From: Diatrype stigma
Taxonomy: Eukaryota > Ascomycota > Sordariomycetes > Xylariales > Diatrypaceae
NCBI GenBank assembly: GCA_022225965.2
Contig: JAKJXP020000034.1
Location: forward strand, 1-64,000
Length of the DNA: 64,000 nt
Direction: 5' to 3'
In this document: positions 47,910 through 62,300 of the stretch, one piece after another
How positions within the stretch are numbered: position 1 is the first letter of the stretch
Layout of the letters: every line of letters starts with the position of its first letter
The notes under the pieces: generated by a model
Databases searched by the model: none
Told to the model about the DNA's origin: nothing
The model's input: the letters and a program-made list of their open reading frames with translations, nothing else
Translations under genes and position numbers: made by a program

Positions 47910-50900
47910 GTTATTTGGCTTTAATTTGAAATTTTTATGGGGCCACGATCTGAAGCAGGGGTGGATAGAGAATTGGGATAATGGGATGGAAGGGAAGATT
48001 CAAATGGGAACGCTACCCGAGCAGGGGGGGTCCGGGGCGTAAACGGGTTAAACGGGGGCGTGAACGGGGAAGGGGGGTTCAAGGTTGTGTGGACAGGCGG
48101 GATACAGGTAAGGTGCAGATGTAGGTACGTAGTAGGTATGTACAATGACTACTTCCTACATCGGTTACCTACGATAGGTAGTTCCAAGGTTAGTATTAGT
48201 GAGGATGTAGTTACTGAGTAGGGGGTGTGGTGGAAGGTCAGGCCGGGCCAGGCCAAACCAGACACAAGTAGGTGTTACTGTAGTAATAACCTCTTAACTT
48301 GGTGGGTTCAATATGTAGATGCGGATATGTGTGTATGTATGTCGTATTTGACAACCTAGGCCAGACCATACAGGCAGACCATACAGGCAGACAGGGCAGA
48401 CAGGACACTCAAAGATCAGTACCTGCGCAGGTAACTGGTGTGTATGTACAAGGTCCTGTGTACAATACCTACCTACCTCTGTATGTAGGTATTGTAGGTA
48501 GTGAAAGTAAAGCAGTGAAGATGCTCTATTATGAAAACTAGGTGCCAAACTGCTACACTGCCAGAGTGCGTACTTTTGCCTGGGGTGACGGTTGAGAGTG
48601 TAGCATGTGCATCCGCTTTGACATCGACATGTGCGGTTGACGTGATTCTGTACGGAATGCCTACGGAATGCCTATTGTAGATAGGTATCGGCAGACTGAC
48701 GGGTGGGCAGGCTCTAGTTGGTAGGTAGGACGGCAGGTACTTCAGTCACTTAGATGTGCTTCCTCTTCTAGGCCATCTCTGGTTTCTCTGGTATCCCTAA
48801 TAGACGTACTAAAAACACAATCAATAACAGGTCAGGCGGCTTAGTAGTTACTAGGCCAGCAGGAGCGTATGGACGTTAGTGAAGGCTTGGGCGTAACGCA
48901 GGCATAGACGTAGGTGTAGTGTCGGCTTGGGCGTAAGCGTAGCTTTGCACCAGGGTCGAACAAAGAAAAAGGTCTAGAGTTGGTATCCTTTGTATGTATG
49001 GGTAGGTTACATAGGTAATAGGTAGGTTGTTGGTATTCAGTGTGTAGTTCGTTGAATACATAAGTAGGTGATAGGTATGTGGTTAAGAAGTATATACAGG
49101 CTTTAACAGTTGGTTCTAGGTTGGCTGGTTGGCTAAAGGTTCGCTTAGTTTGTTGCTTAACGTTATTTGGCTAACTATCCCCATGTATGTAGTTGGTCGC
49201 TTCAAGGCCTAGGGAAGACGACGAAACGTGGGCATAGGTGTGGGACTAGGCGTAGAAATGAATGGACGTCAACATGGACATGGTGTAAACAAGGGCATGG
49301 GTGGGCGCAAGTGCGGCGGCGTAGTTTATCAGGTTTTCGCTGCGGTGTTTTCACAATTGCACTCGGAAGCTTTGAAGGTTGCGCGCAACCCTGGCAGCTG
49401 GGCTGTCTGGGCCGAGATTCCACTTGGTATCAACGGTGGTATCAATGTAACAGTGGCAGGTAGGTACCTAATGATGTAGGTTGGAATTCCCGTTCCCCGA
49501 CGTCGTAAGGGAGGTAGGTATTCTTCACTGTCGTTCACTGTTGTCTGCTGTATGTACGTAGGTAATATGCTGCTAATATGCAGTTAGCTACCAACATTAG
49601 GTACATCGTATGTCTGTATGTATAGTACAACATAGGCTGTTAGGTAGCACTGCTAAGCATTACTAGTCGGGTATATATTTGCCTTTGGTTAGGGCTTATT
49701 CCAAGGTCAGTATAATACCTACTATTGTACATACCCAAGGTAGGTACATAGTAGGTATATGCCAAAGTACTTCCTCCTATTTGGCACCTTGTTATTAGTA
49801 GCACGGGTAGGGCAGACAGGCCGAGTTAGGTCCCGGAAGAATACTGGTAAGACCTTTACTGTTGGTCCAGTCGGTACAGGGCCGGGCAGGTCAGTCGACG
49901 ACATGATTTACACAGACACCCAGGTAGGTATCATTACGCCTCCTCGGGCTGAGTGCGCTTTTCTCCGTGAAGCATCGACGGCCTCATGCATTTCCCATCT
50001 ACTACCTACTAGGCATGTAGGTATCTACTATCCATCATGAACAATACCTCCATACATGTGCATATGGGATATCAAGTTTTCCACCTCTTACTTCACTTAC
50101 TACTCTGCCAGGTCTAGCATTTTCTGCAGCCTGCAGCTTCAACCAACAGGATTTGCAAAGGTCCGTATGTAGGCTTCTACATAGATATCTCATAGATACC
50201 AGCATCTAGATACCAGCACTCCGTACAATATCTACGCGCCATTGTATCACCTACATCTGCGACATGTAGGTAGTGGATGGAATAGGTATGTACAACCTTC
50301 TCAAGGCCCAAGCTATAGGTACGATACCTATATGTGTATTCGTACACACCTATAGCGTGTATGCCCGTATATGTTCCCTCGGTTATCTGGTGATATGCAC
50401 ATAGACGGACGTAAATCACTTGATTAGGTAGGTTAAAGGGGCTAGGGGGACATGGGGAAGGGGGAGGGGAAAGGGGAGGGACCAATACTTATACACTCGG
50501 TAAACTCCGCATCCCTACTCGCATGTACGCCAATGATTCAGCGACATATGTGCTTAGATGGCTTGGATGGTTTGAATGGTTCGTATGGCTATCTATCGAC
50601 TACGTAGGTAGGTTGCTATGTACGTAAGGGTTAATAAAGATTGCCGAGGGATGGATTCACTCACTTACATCGAAGGCAAGTCACTCTGGCGATCGTGTGT
50701 TCAGCGTCAGGTAGGGGAAGGTGATAGGAATCAGCGACTTATTAACCACTGTCGAGATTCACTCGCAATTCGAAAGGGCGTACGGCGTCAATAACAAGGG
50801 ACCGTGTATTGAACAAATAGTTACATAGTACGTAGTTTGTAGTTCAACCCCCATCGCGGGCAGAATCGAACTGCAAACTGGCTGACTGGTAGAGCAGGGG

Positions 50901-53510
50901 TCAGGGGCTAGATGAGGTCTAGACCTTTAGCTTTAGGTCTTGGATCGTAACTAATAGTCACCTACATATATATATACGTGGATTGGCAGGTATCAGCAGT
51001 AAACTGACCTCTCGTTATAGTTACCTGCTCGTGTACTTGACATGGCCAGTCTGTCCACGGTCTACTACGTACAATACATAGGACATGTCCATTCCACGCT
51101 TGCTTGGAGCTTGGTTGGGCCATTAATATAAACGCCACCTTGACACTTGAACGAGTTGCTTCCCGCTCTCTATCGTTCACGTATATAAAGTCTCTTTGCC
51201 GCAAAATCTCCCTTATGCTTCCCCCCTATACGCGTTGTCTCGGTGCCGATATTTACTACCCGGCGTCAACTAATAGGAAGCTTGGCCGATAGTACACACA
51301 CAGACAGCCAGACAGACAGCCAGACAGACGCGGTATCTGCGTGGCGTTTACTAGATCTGCAGAAAGACCAAATTGAAGGATCTGCAGGCACAAGCAGCAC
51401 GCAGTGTTCACACATAGTGACCTTGGCAACGTCGAAAGACACAGTAGTTATGCACGTCTGGAGGTTTACGCTCGTGTAAAAACGCCTCACGCTCCCTAAA
51501 CTTCAAAGGTGGCGGCCTAGATTCCCGACGGGGCCATTCCGAAGCAGATTCCGACCACAGTTCGACTACTTGCCTCCCATTTACATATCATTCGCGCCCG
51601 TTAACTATCCTCGAGGTATTGTTATATCCTAGCTCCCCTTCTGCTCTTATGTGAAATGTACGACACCAGAAGTGACATGATAAACATCGGTCTCAAGCAC
51701 CGGGAAAAGAAACGGGGCAATTCAACATACCAAATTACTATTTCGGTGAAAATGACCTTTCTGGAAGCAGACTCTAAACATAAGCGAGAACTCAGATACA
51801 TATTTACTTCATATAGTACTTAATGAAGTTATAAAGGCATGTTATGATACGGCACGTCTTTACTCTTCTCTACTCTTTTGCTTCCTGCTTCTTGCTTCCT
51901 ACCTTGGTCTTCGACTCCAACAATAATAAGTATAGAGTATAGATTTTCCCCAATATGCACACCCATCTCGCATTGCAACATTTGGAGACACTGCCCAATC
52001 AGCCCTATCTGGTATCCATCAGTTAACCCCCTTGTCCGCCAATACCTAGCGCTCAGGCCAAAATAGGGTAAAATCGACAGGTACCGTGTGTAGCACATGC
52101 AGGGGGGCAGGGGGGCAGGGAGGCAGGGAGGCAGGGAGCTGGTAGATAACCTAGGGTAGTTAGCAGGTTAAAGAACGGGACGGTGAAAAGCAGCCAACGG
52201 TCGCCACCGCCACGTCTGCTCTTCCAAGCCGAAGTCTGTAAGATACAGTACCAACTACAACACTGACACGAAGTTGTCGCGTTCGATTATCCTTTGTCCA
52301 AAAATTCTATATTATATATTGGCTATAATCGGAGAAACAAGCCCGCATAGTACTTCGTTGGAGGGTCCGTAGGGAGAGCCCCGGTATAGTTCCCTACCTC
52401 GGGTATCTACCAATGTATGTAGGTAGGGGGTAGATGACTTTGAAATGCCCGGATCACCGGATAGTTGTCAACCTATATAATCACCTACCGAGATACCTAT
52501 CTATATATACATGTGCGCACGAGAGGGGGCTTCGTTCTGTCGTCCCTTAACGCCCTAGTCGTAGGACTACATGATTGTATATGACTTTACCCGTCAGTGC
52601 TATGCGGTCATGGTTTAGGATTCTGCGGCAGGCCAGAGGTCCAGAGACGTCAGTCCAGCCTCTTTCGCTGCTACTACCTACTAGTTAAGTACGTATAATT
52701 ATCACACAATACTTGAGAATCCATGGATGCATGTAGGTATGTATCATGTATCATCGGTCATCCCGTAGATCTCAGGAGCGTTGCGCCGAGCCACCTGTTC
52801 CGTTTCTTTGGATCGGGCCGCGGCTATCATCAAACCTTGGCTATGCCTGCATCGCTTAATCTTCAATGGCGCCATCCATCGCGCAGCCGGCGATTGTCTA
52901 TCAGTGCCGCGTGCGTATAAATACATAGTGAGTCGACCAGGAAGGCCAGGAAGATGAGTAGGTAAGTAGGTATATGCACTGTACTGTAATATCGACTAAT
53001 AACGACTGCCCATGCAACCCGTGAAACACATGCTGATCTGGTGTAGTGATTATCGGCATCACTGTGCTGTGCGGGTTTTCATATCGCGAGTTCGTATGGA
53101 CAAATCATCTCCGTCTGCTGCTGCTGAGAAAGCGTGGAAGCACCCGCGGGCTGCCATTCCGACTGGCTAAAGCACTGTTTACATAGACTAGCTTGCTTCG
53201 CTTCCGTCTCGCCTATCTCCGCAGCTACAAGATGGGGGGCTGGGGAGGGATCGAGAGATCTCATACTTGCTACTTCGTAGATGCGTGCATACTTCGTACC
53301 TCGCCCCCCCCCCCCCGCCCCTCGCCCCTTGCCCCTTGCCCCTCGCCCCTTGCCCCTTGCCCCTCGCACGCACATCCCGCATCCCGCATCCCGCACGTCT
53401 ATTCTGTTCAACGGTTCATTCCGTGCGCATTGATAGATCTATCCATGTATCGGAATGTTGATCTTGCCTAACTTCCGATTGCACGTTTGGAGCCCATGGC
53501 ATCGTCTATG
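47910..53510. other. 5.6 kb of normal-composition DNA without a recognised gene
   Basis: Upstream of the transcription factor I found only short overlapping frames on both strands, none with recognisable protein similarity or consistent splicing. The region is rich in GTAGGTA/TACCTAC motifs (48470, 49515, 49735, 50265, 50600, 52420, 52960). Simple repeats occur at 51297-51330 (GACAGCCA)n, 52104-52140 (GGGAGGCA)n and 53305-53372. The first few hundred bases should hold the promoter and 5' UTR. Non-coding RNA genes cannot be excluded; I saw no tRNA. Confidence 0.5.
53305..53393. repeat. C-rich simple repeats (CGCCCCTTGCCC and CATCCCG units)
   Basis: A run of twelve C, then several copies of a CCCCTTGCCCCT-type unit, then three CATCCCG units. 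The other strand is strongly G-rich in runs and could form G-quadruplexes. Confidence 0.85.
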
Positions 53511-55499
53511 GCCTACGCCTTGCCGTGGGTAACCAATGGGTAACCACTGAAAAACCGTTGTGGTTATCCCTACTGGTAGATAACCACTAGTGGTATAAGC
53601 TATTAGCCGATTATCCATTAGTTAAAATAATTAACCATTAATTACCCATTAATTAAAATAATAATTACTGGTTATTTATTAATTAGCAATTTAATAAATA
53701 AATAACCAGTAATTATTTATTTAAATAATTTATATATACGAATTTATTTTATTTATATAATAAAACGTTATTATAAAATAAAATTAAAACATCGCAATTA
53801 AGCTAAAATCTAAATGCAATATTAAATATACGTATTAATTTGCATATTAATTTACGTATTAAGCTTTACCGAAAGCTTTATCGAAAATACATAGTTTCTT
53901 TTAAATATAACGTTTTTTATTTTTTTTAAACTTTTCATTTTTTAAAGCCATTATAAACTTTTTAAGCTTGGCGTTTTGACTTGCGGGTATTTTTTTCGTT
54001 CGATATTCGAAAAACTGTTGGTTTTCCTTATTATGTAGCTTCTTAATTATCCGAATACGTATAGCATTTTTAGTTTTAGCATTTTGTTTGTTTCGTTTAT
54101 TTATAGCTACGAAAAAGCTCGTAAATTTTGCTATAAGGCCGAAATAATTTAAATTAATATGATCCATAATTCGGCGAATTTAGCAAGTTAATTATATATT
54201 TTTCGCTTAAATAATAATACGCTTATCGTAAATAATGCATAAATTAATAGCTATAAGCAATTAATATGCAGATTAATATACGGATTAATACGCGGATTAA
54301 TATATAATTTATTAGTTATAAAAATAATAATAATTTCTTTTACAGCTTTTTATAACGCTTTTAAGGCAATAACTTACATTCGAATATTTAAATGCAAGTT
54401 TTGGGCAATCTTTCGAATTAATCGTTAAAAAGGCGTTTTTAAAATCGCCGGCTTTTCATAAGCTCTTTTTTGCTTAAAACGGATCTTTCGAAATGCAACG
54501 GCTATATTAAATTAACGTTTTTTTAATAAATAAAATACGAAAATAATTTAATACTTATTATTAGGCTTAAAACGGCGGCGTTTTATATTTGGCTTTTTAA
54601 ATATTGCTTTATTTTTGGTTTTGCCTTTATTTTTATTTTTACTTATGCCTTTACCTTTGCTTTTGCCTTTAGCCGCGTTTAGCTTAATTATTAAGCGATT
54701 AATACATCGATTAATACGTTAATTAATACGTAAAAAAAGCGATAATATACCGGTTTATTTCGTACGCGCCATAATGGCCGCAAAACCCGGAAATCGGCCA
54801 AATAAGCGACCAAAACGGAAAATATTAATTAATTTTAACCTAAATCGGAGGTTTTACGAAAACGCGACGAAAGGAAAATCTTGGCGGAATTAAAGGTTAA
54901 AGGAAAAAATAATTACGATACGTACAGCCAAAACCACGTTAATATACATTTTAATGGATCCGCCAGCTATAAAATATAAAACGCGGCTATTAACGACTAG
55001 CAATAGCTATAATAAATTAGTTATAAAATCCTATATCGAAATATATATATATATATATATATTATATTTATAATATTAACTTTAAAAAATAATAAAAGTT
55101 TAAAATTTATAATATTTTTTAATATTTAAATTATTTTAAAATATTTTTATTTTAAAATACTTTTTAAATTATATAATAATAAATACTTTTTATAATACTT
55201 ATTTTAATTTTAATATTATATTTCTTTATATTTTATAAATAAATAAAATAAATAAATTTTTATATAATTAAAATATAATTAAAATAATATATATTATATT
55301 TTTTATATTTTAATTATATAATAAACTCTTTATTTAAAATCTTTATTATTAAAACTTAACTTAAATATTTATTAAATATTTAATTTATAATACTTATTTT
55401 ATATTTAAATTAATTAATATAATAAAAAAAAAATAATAAATACGTAAAAAATATCATTATTACTATAGAAAATATATTAATTTTAAAGAATTAACTAAG

Positions 55500-58300
55500 T
55501 TGCCATCCGTTTAATTCTTATTATAACATTCTTTTTAAGTTCCGGTTAATTTTGGGTTATTATTATTGCTACTTTCTTTCGCTTATTTTCATTTCGAACG
55601 GAAAATATAATAAATCGAATCTTATTAATAATAACGATTCTTAATTTTTGCATTTCGATTATATCATAAACCTATTTAACTAAAACGAATCCAAAAAAGG
55701 CTTATTCAAAACCAAAATCATGCCTAAATTCGGATATATAAAAACCAGGTCCGTTTCGAATTAATAGCAAAAGCGCTGCTATATCGAAAAATAAGAATTT
55801 AAACGCGTTTTTAAGTTCCTGTTCTTTCCGAAATATGCCAGTTTCGTTACCATCGTTATTTCTTTCGTTATAAAATACATTTTCGAAAAACGTAAGTATT
55901 TCGCAATAAAAAAAGGAAATAATTAAAAAAAAAATTCTAAACGTATTCGGATTAATTAAAAATCGATTAAAATAATATATTAATCGAGCCCAGCTTTATA
56001 TCCGTTCCATTATTACAGCAGCGAATTAAATATTAAAAATATTACGGATAAATGCAATAAAACCAAATAATAAACGTTCTAATTTTGCCTAAAATTAAAA
56101 AATAATTTAATTAAGCTCTAGATTTAATCGTATTAATTAATGTATTAATTTCAAAATGGCCTTAAATTAATTAATCCATTTTTAAATATTTATCGATAAT
56201 AAAATCCGACGGCTTTAAAAATAACATTCCGTTTAATACGTAAAAAAAAAAAAATAAATGGCTATATAATATTAATAAGCTTCAAATTAATATTACAATT
56301 ATAAAAGTACCTTTTAAGGATTTATCGATTAATAATCGGTTATTATTTCCGTTACGTCCGGTTAACCTCGTTATCGGACATACTAAACACGATTAAAAGT
56401 GGCCAATTCGTTACCGTATTTGGTATAATACGGCTCGTAATATTTCTTAAAATAACGAATAATTTCGGCTTTAATATATTTATCATTTAATTTTTTTTCG
56501 AAATATTTTTATTATCCATTAAAATGCTTAAAATTTGCTTTACGGCTAAATAAATATAAAAACATAACAATAACAAAATATTTCTTATTATTAATAAAAA
56601 CTTTTTACCGATAATCCTTTAACTTAAAAAAAGCAAAATCGAAAGCATAATTAATTTCTTTCAGCTACGTTAAATAGCTTTCGGCTTTAAGTTTTTCCGT
56701 AATATAGTTCTTATAAACGGTTAAATAATAAATTACCAACTTATAACCTTTAAATACGTAATTAATATTACATTTTTTGCTAAAACCGAATAGGTTTATT
56801 AAATAAATAAAAATTTTAATAATATTAATAATATAACTAAGGATTTATAATGTCGCTTCCGTAATTTTGATTTTCTTTTTTAAATGTTTTTCCAATATGT
56901 ATTTTTCAATTATTATCCATAAAACGTATATCCAAATTAATATTAATATAATGGAATTCCATTTTATATAAACGTTACGAATAAGCTTTAAATAACGATT
57001 TAGCTATAAGAACTTGCTATTTATAAGCCTTTATTTAATGGCCGTAAATTTTTTTTAACGCTTAATATTAAAATTAATATATATTATTATTTATTATATT
57101 TAAAATTTAAATTAATACGCAAATTAATATATAAATTAATACGCAAAATAAAATTAAATACGTATTTCTTTTAAAATATTAGCCACGTTATTAAGAATAA
57201 TCTTAAATATTTTAACCTTATCGTTTTCATTTTTTTTCATTTTTTCCCTTATATTTTTTACGGACCTTTTGGCCTATTTAACGCCAAGCCCTTTATAAAT
57301 GTTTTCATTAATTATTTATAATATATAAAAAAAGCAATAAAAATGGCTTACGTTTTCGATCCATTTGGAATTTATACTTAATCGCTTACGGTTTTTAATT
57401 AAGAACCTTCGTATATATTTAATCGAAAAGTTAGGCCCGCCGTTTGCCGTAATTACTTAGAACCGTACGGCAAAATCGTATTTATTTAATATTTTATAAA
57501 TCTTTTTAATACTTGGTTTTGTTTTTTTATTATCGCATGGATATATATCGATAAGGACGTGCCTAAAATTCCATTTCTTATTAACGAAATATACGTATAT
57601 ACCTTAAAAATTCCATATAAGCCCGGAATTAATTCATATATCATACGTTACGCTAATATGAAAATCTTTAATAATGTCTTTAAATTCTTTTTTAACGATC
57701 GCTTCGGTATATTAATTATAACGCTTTTATAATATACGTAACGAAAATAACGGAAAACCAAAATGCAAATAATTAACAAAAGCCTTAAAATAAAAATTAA
57801 TAATACGATTAAATAATAGGCACATAAAAATTTATATATTTAAAATTAAACGGTTTTCGGTTAATAATATTTTATCGAATCGTAAATTATTTTATTTTTA
57901 ATATATAATAATTAATACGCGGATTAATACGGAATTTATTAGCAATAAACATATTAATATACCGCTTATCGCTATTCGTTTGGCGGCTTTTACGGCTTTT
58001 TTATATTTCGTTAATACTTAATAATTTCGTAAAGAAAATATGTCGTTACTTAAAATTGTCGCAGCATTTTTAAAATAGTTCAAAATAATACGGTATTATT
58101 TATATATAACCATAAGCCGCCTTTTTTTAATTATTATTTTTTTATTAAATTCTTTCCATATATTAATTCGCTGCTTAATTTTAAAAATACGATTCATCGG
58201 ATATATCCATTCGGTATTTTTAATTCGGCCTTTTTTTCGATTAATTTTAACTGCTTTTTTTGCTTTTTTTACGCATTCGTTTTTTTTTGCCTTTGCTGCC
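55500..58300 (-). pseudogene. hAT-family transposase remnant
   Basis: Translating 57690-57330 on the minus strand gives ISVTYDI, a stop, IN-SGLIWNF, then GIYVYFVNKKWNFRHVLIDIY. This matches the hAT catalytic-region pattern (IT-D-WTS-N, H-F-D--W-L---LL), with TGG tryptophan codons turned into stops. Further on, VITANGGPNF corresponds to the next conserved acidic block. An upstream stretch near 58290-58130 (NTEWIYPMNRIFKIK) may be the N-terminal zinc-finger region. Boundaries are approximate. RIP-type stops inactivate it. Confidence 0.6.
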
Positions 58301-59056
58301 TTATATTTAAATATCGTTACTTATTACTTTTAAAATTCATTCTTTATAATTTCAATATATTAATAACATATTAAGTTTTCCATTACGTTTAATATAAAGC
58401 CGGTTCGTTTCGAATTATTCGGTAAAAATAAATTACTTATAGCAGCCATACGAAATTTATTTTCTTTTTCGGCGTTATAAGGTGCATTTTTTTCGTCCGA
58501 AATATTGGATTTACGGAAAATATTAGCGATAAAATCGAAAATATTAATACGTTTTAATATTATATATTTTATTTCGGAACCGAATAACAAGTTTATATTT
58601 CTTTTAAAAAGGCTTAATTCAAATTCGTTTAAAAAGCTCCGTTTTTAATTTATTTCATTTCCTTATTCGAAAAATAAATCGTCGATATCTTAAAAAAGGC
58701 ATTTATTATTAAGATTTGCCGATATAATGTTATAATATAAACTTATTAATAAGGCTTTTTTTAAATAACTTCGAAAATAACTTCGAAAATAATTTCGAAA
58801 ATAAAGAAAAATATAAAAAATTATTTAATTAAACATTTTCTTTTTTTTTCCATTCTTTATACCGATAAAGCAAATAAAAAGGAAATGCTTACGGAAATAT
58901 TATTTATAAGAATAAAGCTTATTTATCCATATATAATCGTATATCATTAATTCGGAATAAAATTAATATATTAATTCCGTTTAATGCAATATATTTAAAA
59001 CGTTACTTTTTGTTTTTAACATATTAAACCTTTTTTTATATACTTTATTTTAAAAT

Positions 59057-59395
59057 GCCGCCCGCTATTAAACCAAAAATATCACCGCAAACAAACGAAA
59101 GAATAATCGAAAAAATATCCGAATTTCAATTAGCAATTATTCTATTTCGGCGATATATATATAATCAAAAATTTCAAAACATTTACGCCAATATTTAAAC
59201 CTATAAAAAAAATAATCCATTTATAATAAAAGCTATTAAATTCGCTATTAAAACCCATATTTTATATTTCACCCAGCGACATCGAGAATTATCCAATAAA
59301 ATAAACGAACGTAAATCCAGCAAAGCGCGTATTAAGGCGAAGCCAAAAAAAGGTTTAATTATTAAACGCAAGGCTTATGCCAAACCTAATAATTA
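59057..59395 (+). pseudogene. Small basic protein of unknown function in the hAT-like element
   Basis: A plus-strand frame of 113 codons starts MPPAIKPKISPQTNERI and ends KAYAKPNN before TAA. It has a single internal stop, TAA, that reads as CAA before a C-to-T change. It is Lys/Arg-rich toward the end (KSSKARIKAKPKKGLIIKRK), as in a nucleic-acid-binding protein. It lies opposite to the transposase. I do not recognise the family. It may be a second element gene or a piece of cargo. Confidence 0.4.
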
Positions 59396-62300
59396 ATAAC
59401 GTCGACGTCGTTTTAAATTAAATAATAAATTTTAAATAATTAATACGCTAATTAATACGATTTAATAAATACCAGTTATTACCTTTCGCAAAATTAAAAA
59501 GCTTTAACGTATAATTAATTTTTATATTTTAAGGCTGCCCTTTTAAAAATTAATAAAAAAAATAATAATAAATACAAAAAAGATTTAATTTTATATTTAA
59601 GCATTAGCATTAGTTGCTTTATAAAAAGCGATAAAAGAAAAATTAATTTTAATATTTATATGTAATTAATTATATATTATATATGCAAAAAGGATTACGA
59701 TTATATCTAAGAATTTCCATTTTATTAAGAGTTTATTTAAGGTAATAAATATAAATTACTTTTTATAATTAATTATTAATTTTTATTTGTTATTAATTAA
59801 TTCCTTAAATATTAAAACGTATTTATGAAATAAATGGATACCCGAAATTTAGCCGGTGGACCCACTTTAATTTTATATTAATGCGTTTCATTTCGTAATA
59901 ATCGTAACTTATTTTTTTAATAATAAAAATTTTCGGAAATTCCTATACCGCCAATAATACGTTAATCTTTAATTTATAACATTAAAACAATTCATAAATA
60001 TCTTATTAATATTTATTTTAATAGGAATTTCCTTTTTTTCGGACATAAAAACAAAGTTTTTAGTTTTTTTCAAAAACCTTATTTCCTTATAAGTTTTACT
60101 TAATATTATGGTTTTTACGGTTGCATTAATTGCCTTAATTAAATTTATTACTTTACTTAATGCATTCTGGAAATATTTTCGTATTCATATTTTTAGCGAA
60201 TTATTACATATTAATCCGCGTATTAATTTATTTTGCAATAATATAGCGCCTTCGTAAAAGCGAAACAATTCCGATCCTTTATCGGTTAATTAATCCAAGC
60301 AATACAAGCTTAATAGCGAGCTATTAAGTAATCCCAATATTATAAAGGCGCATAAGCATACGGCCAAATTAAGCGAAAAATAAAAAATAATCGAAAAGCA
60401 TAAAGCTGTTATAAAAACCAAACAACGACGTATTTAAAAAAAGTAAATAAAAAACAATCCAAATGCAAATAACGATAAAATACAGCGCCAAATAATAATC
60501 ATTAACTAACAAATTAAAAACGATTTATAAATATTATTTATTAACGTATTAATCGGTATATTAATTCCTTATAAAAAGGCAAAAAACGAACATCCATTAT
60601 AAGTAACCCAAAAATATAAAATCGCACTTACGATTCGATTTACGAATCAAGAAAACTAAAAATCCGTCGAATAAAATAAAAGAAAAAAAAACTATCATTT
60701 TTATCAAAATATTATTCGCAAACGACAAGTTATTATAATAATTCCTAATTAAATTATCCTATTTATAAATAACGTTATTGGGCTATTTTTAAAAAAACTG
60801 AAAGCAAATTAACTTTTAAAGCTAAAAAATGCAAAATTTGCCATATTACGTAAAAACGTTATAAAAATATTTATTCGATTATATATTTTATTGCTTTTTT
60901 ATTAAATAAATTAATTAAATATTTAGACTTTACGATTCGAATATATCCCAATAAATGCGAATTCGAATAATACCTTTATCCAGTTTTATAATTAGCTTAT
61001 ACGGCAAATTATTAAGGCTATATATTAATAAATTCGTTTCCGAAAATACCTTAATTCCAAAAAGCTAAATAAAAAATGCATAATCCAATAATACAAAATA
61101 TATAAATAATTAATACGCCGATTAATACGTATATTAATCTTATATAAGCTATATCGTTAAGCCGTTATCGGTTTTAAATCAAAATATTACAACTTTTTAT
61201 CTAAGGATTTTTTTTTAAGTTGCAATCCTTTAAACATCGATCTTACGCTTTTTTGCAATTCCTTTAAAAAGCAATAACTAAATACTGCAATAATAAAAAA
61301 TAAAACGCAATATCAATTAAAAACAAATCAACCTTACGATATCCGAATATATTGCCATAATTAACGCTTAATAAAATTAATTTTTTACATTTCTTATTAC
61401 AAATAAACCTTTTAAAGCTTTACGAATAAAAAAAAATTTCCCAAACTTAATGCTGCTTTAAAAAAACGAACCCCCAAAATCCGATATATTACGTATTAAT
61501 CCCCGTATTAATCGTCGTATTAATTTCCGTATTAATTTTTGGCTCCATATTTGTAATAAATTAACGCATTATTAATGCCGGCACCAAAACCGATACTTAT
61601 TACGCCATCCATACCTACCTATTCGTAATGCTATTTACCTTTTAACCATTACCGAAATAATCAAAAAAATAATCGATTGGAACTATATGGCTCGAAATAA
61701 AAAATTCAACAAATAGGACAAAATCTTATTCCCTGGCTATACTAAAAATTAATCGAATACCATAATTAATTAAATTATCGATAATAAAGGCCGTTTTTGC
61801 CAAAAAAGCATAAACATAGCCATTATACTGCTTGCAATGCCAAAATTAACCGTAATACTTAGCCCCTATATAAACCCGGATTTACAGCTAAATACATTAT
61901 TACCTAAATTAAACCTAATTAAAAATATCGAAAAAAACGATAATATCAATTAAAATATCATGTTTTTTATGGATTTAAACGAAAACAAACATAACTATAA
62001 GGTTTTAATTATTTAGCTATTAAGTTTAATTAATTATAACAGTTATATAACGAAATGCATCGTAATTAATACGTAAATTAATACGCATTATTATAACATA
62101 AGCTAATATAATTAATTTTATTTAATTTCATATACGTTATAATTATGCAATATATATAAATAACCATTTATAAATAATTAATTATTCGTAAATAATTATT
62201 TATTAATTTATAACAATAACTAATAAATAATTACTAATAATAAATATCCATTAATTAATATTATAAACCAATAAATAACCACTGGTTTATAGCACTAACC

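Larger units (their letters stand above)
53831..62090. repeat. Eleven scattered clusters of a 12-bp-period motif (ATTAATACGCGG-like)
   Basis: Clusters of two to four ATTAATACG-type units with exact 12-bp spacing occur at these starts: 53831/43/55, 54260/72/84/96, 54698/710/722, 57111/23/35, 57911/23, 59439/51, 60209/21, 60547/59, 61109/21/33, 61494/506/18/30 and 62065/77. Four clusters (53831, 60209, 60547, 61494) are in the reverse orientation. All lie inside the hAT-like element; I did not find the same clusters elsewhere in the window. Confidence 0.8.

Noticed and set aside
49759..50040. Plus-strand frame starting MPKYFLLFGTLLLVAR, signal-peptide-like
   Set aside because: Only the first 20 residues look like a signal sequence; the rest is unremarkable, no homologue is recognised, and it overlaps GTAGGTA repeats.
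50800..50910. tRNA-like stretch (GGGCAGAATCGAAC, GGTAGAGCAGG)
   Set aside because: The boxes are in the wrong order and distance and no cloverleaf can be formed.
53831..62090. 12-bp repeats as CRISPR or iteron-type origin
   Set aside because: Clusters have only two to four units, lie in a degraded fungal transposon and occur in both orientations. No origin or replication gene is seen.
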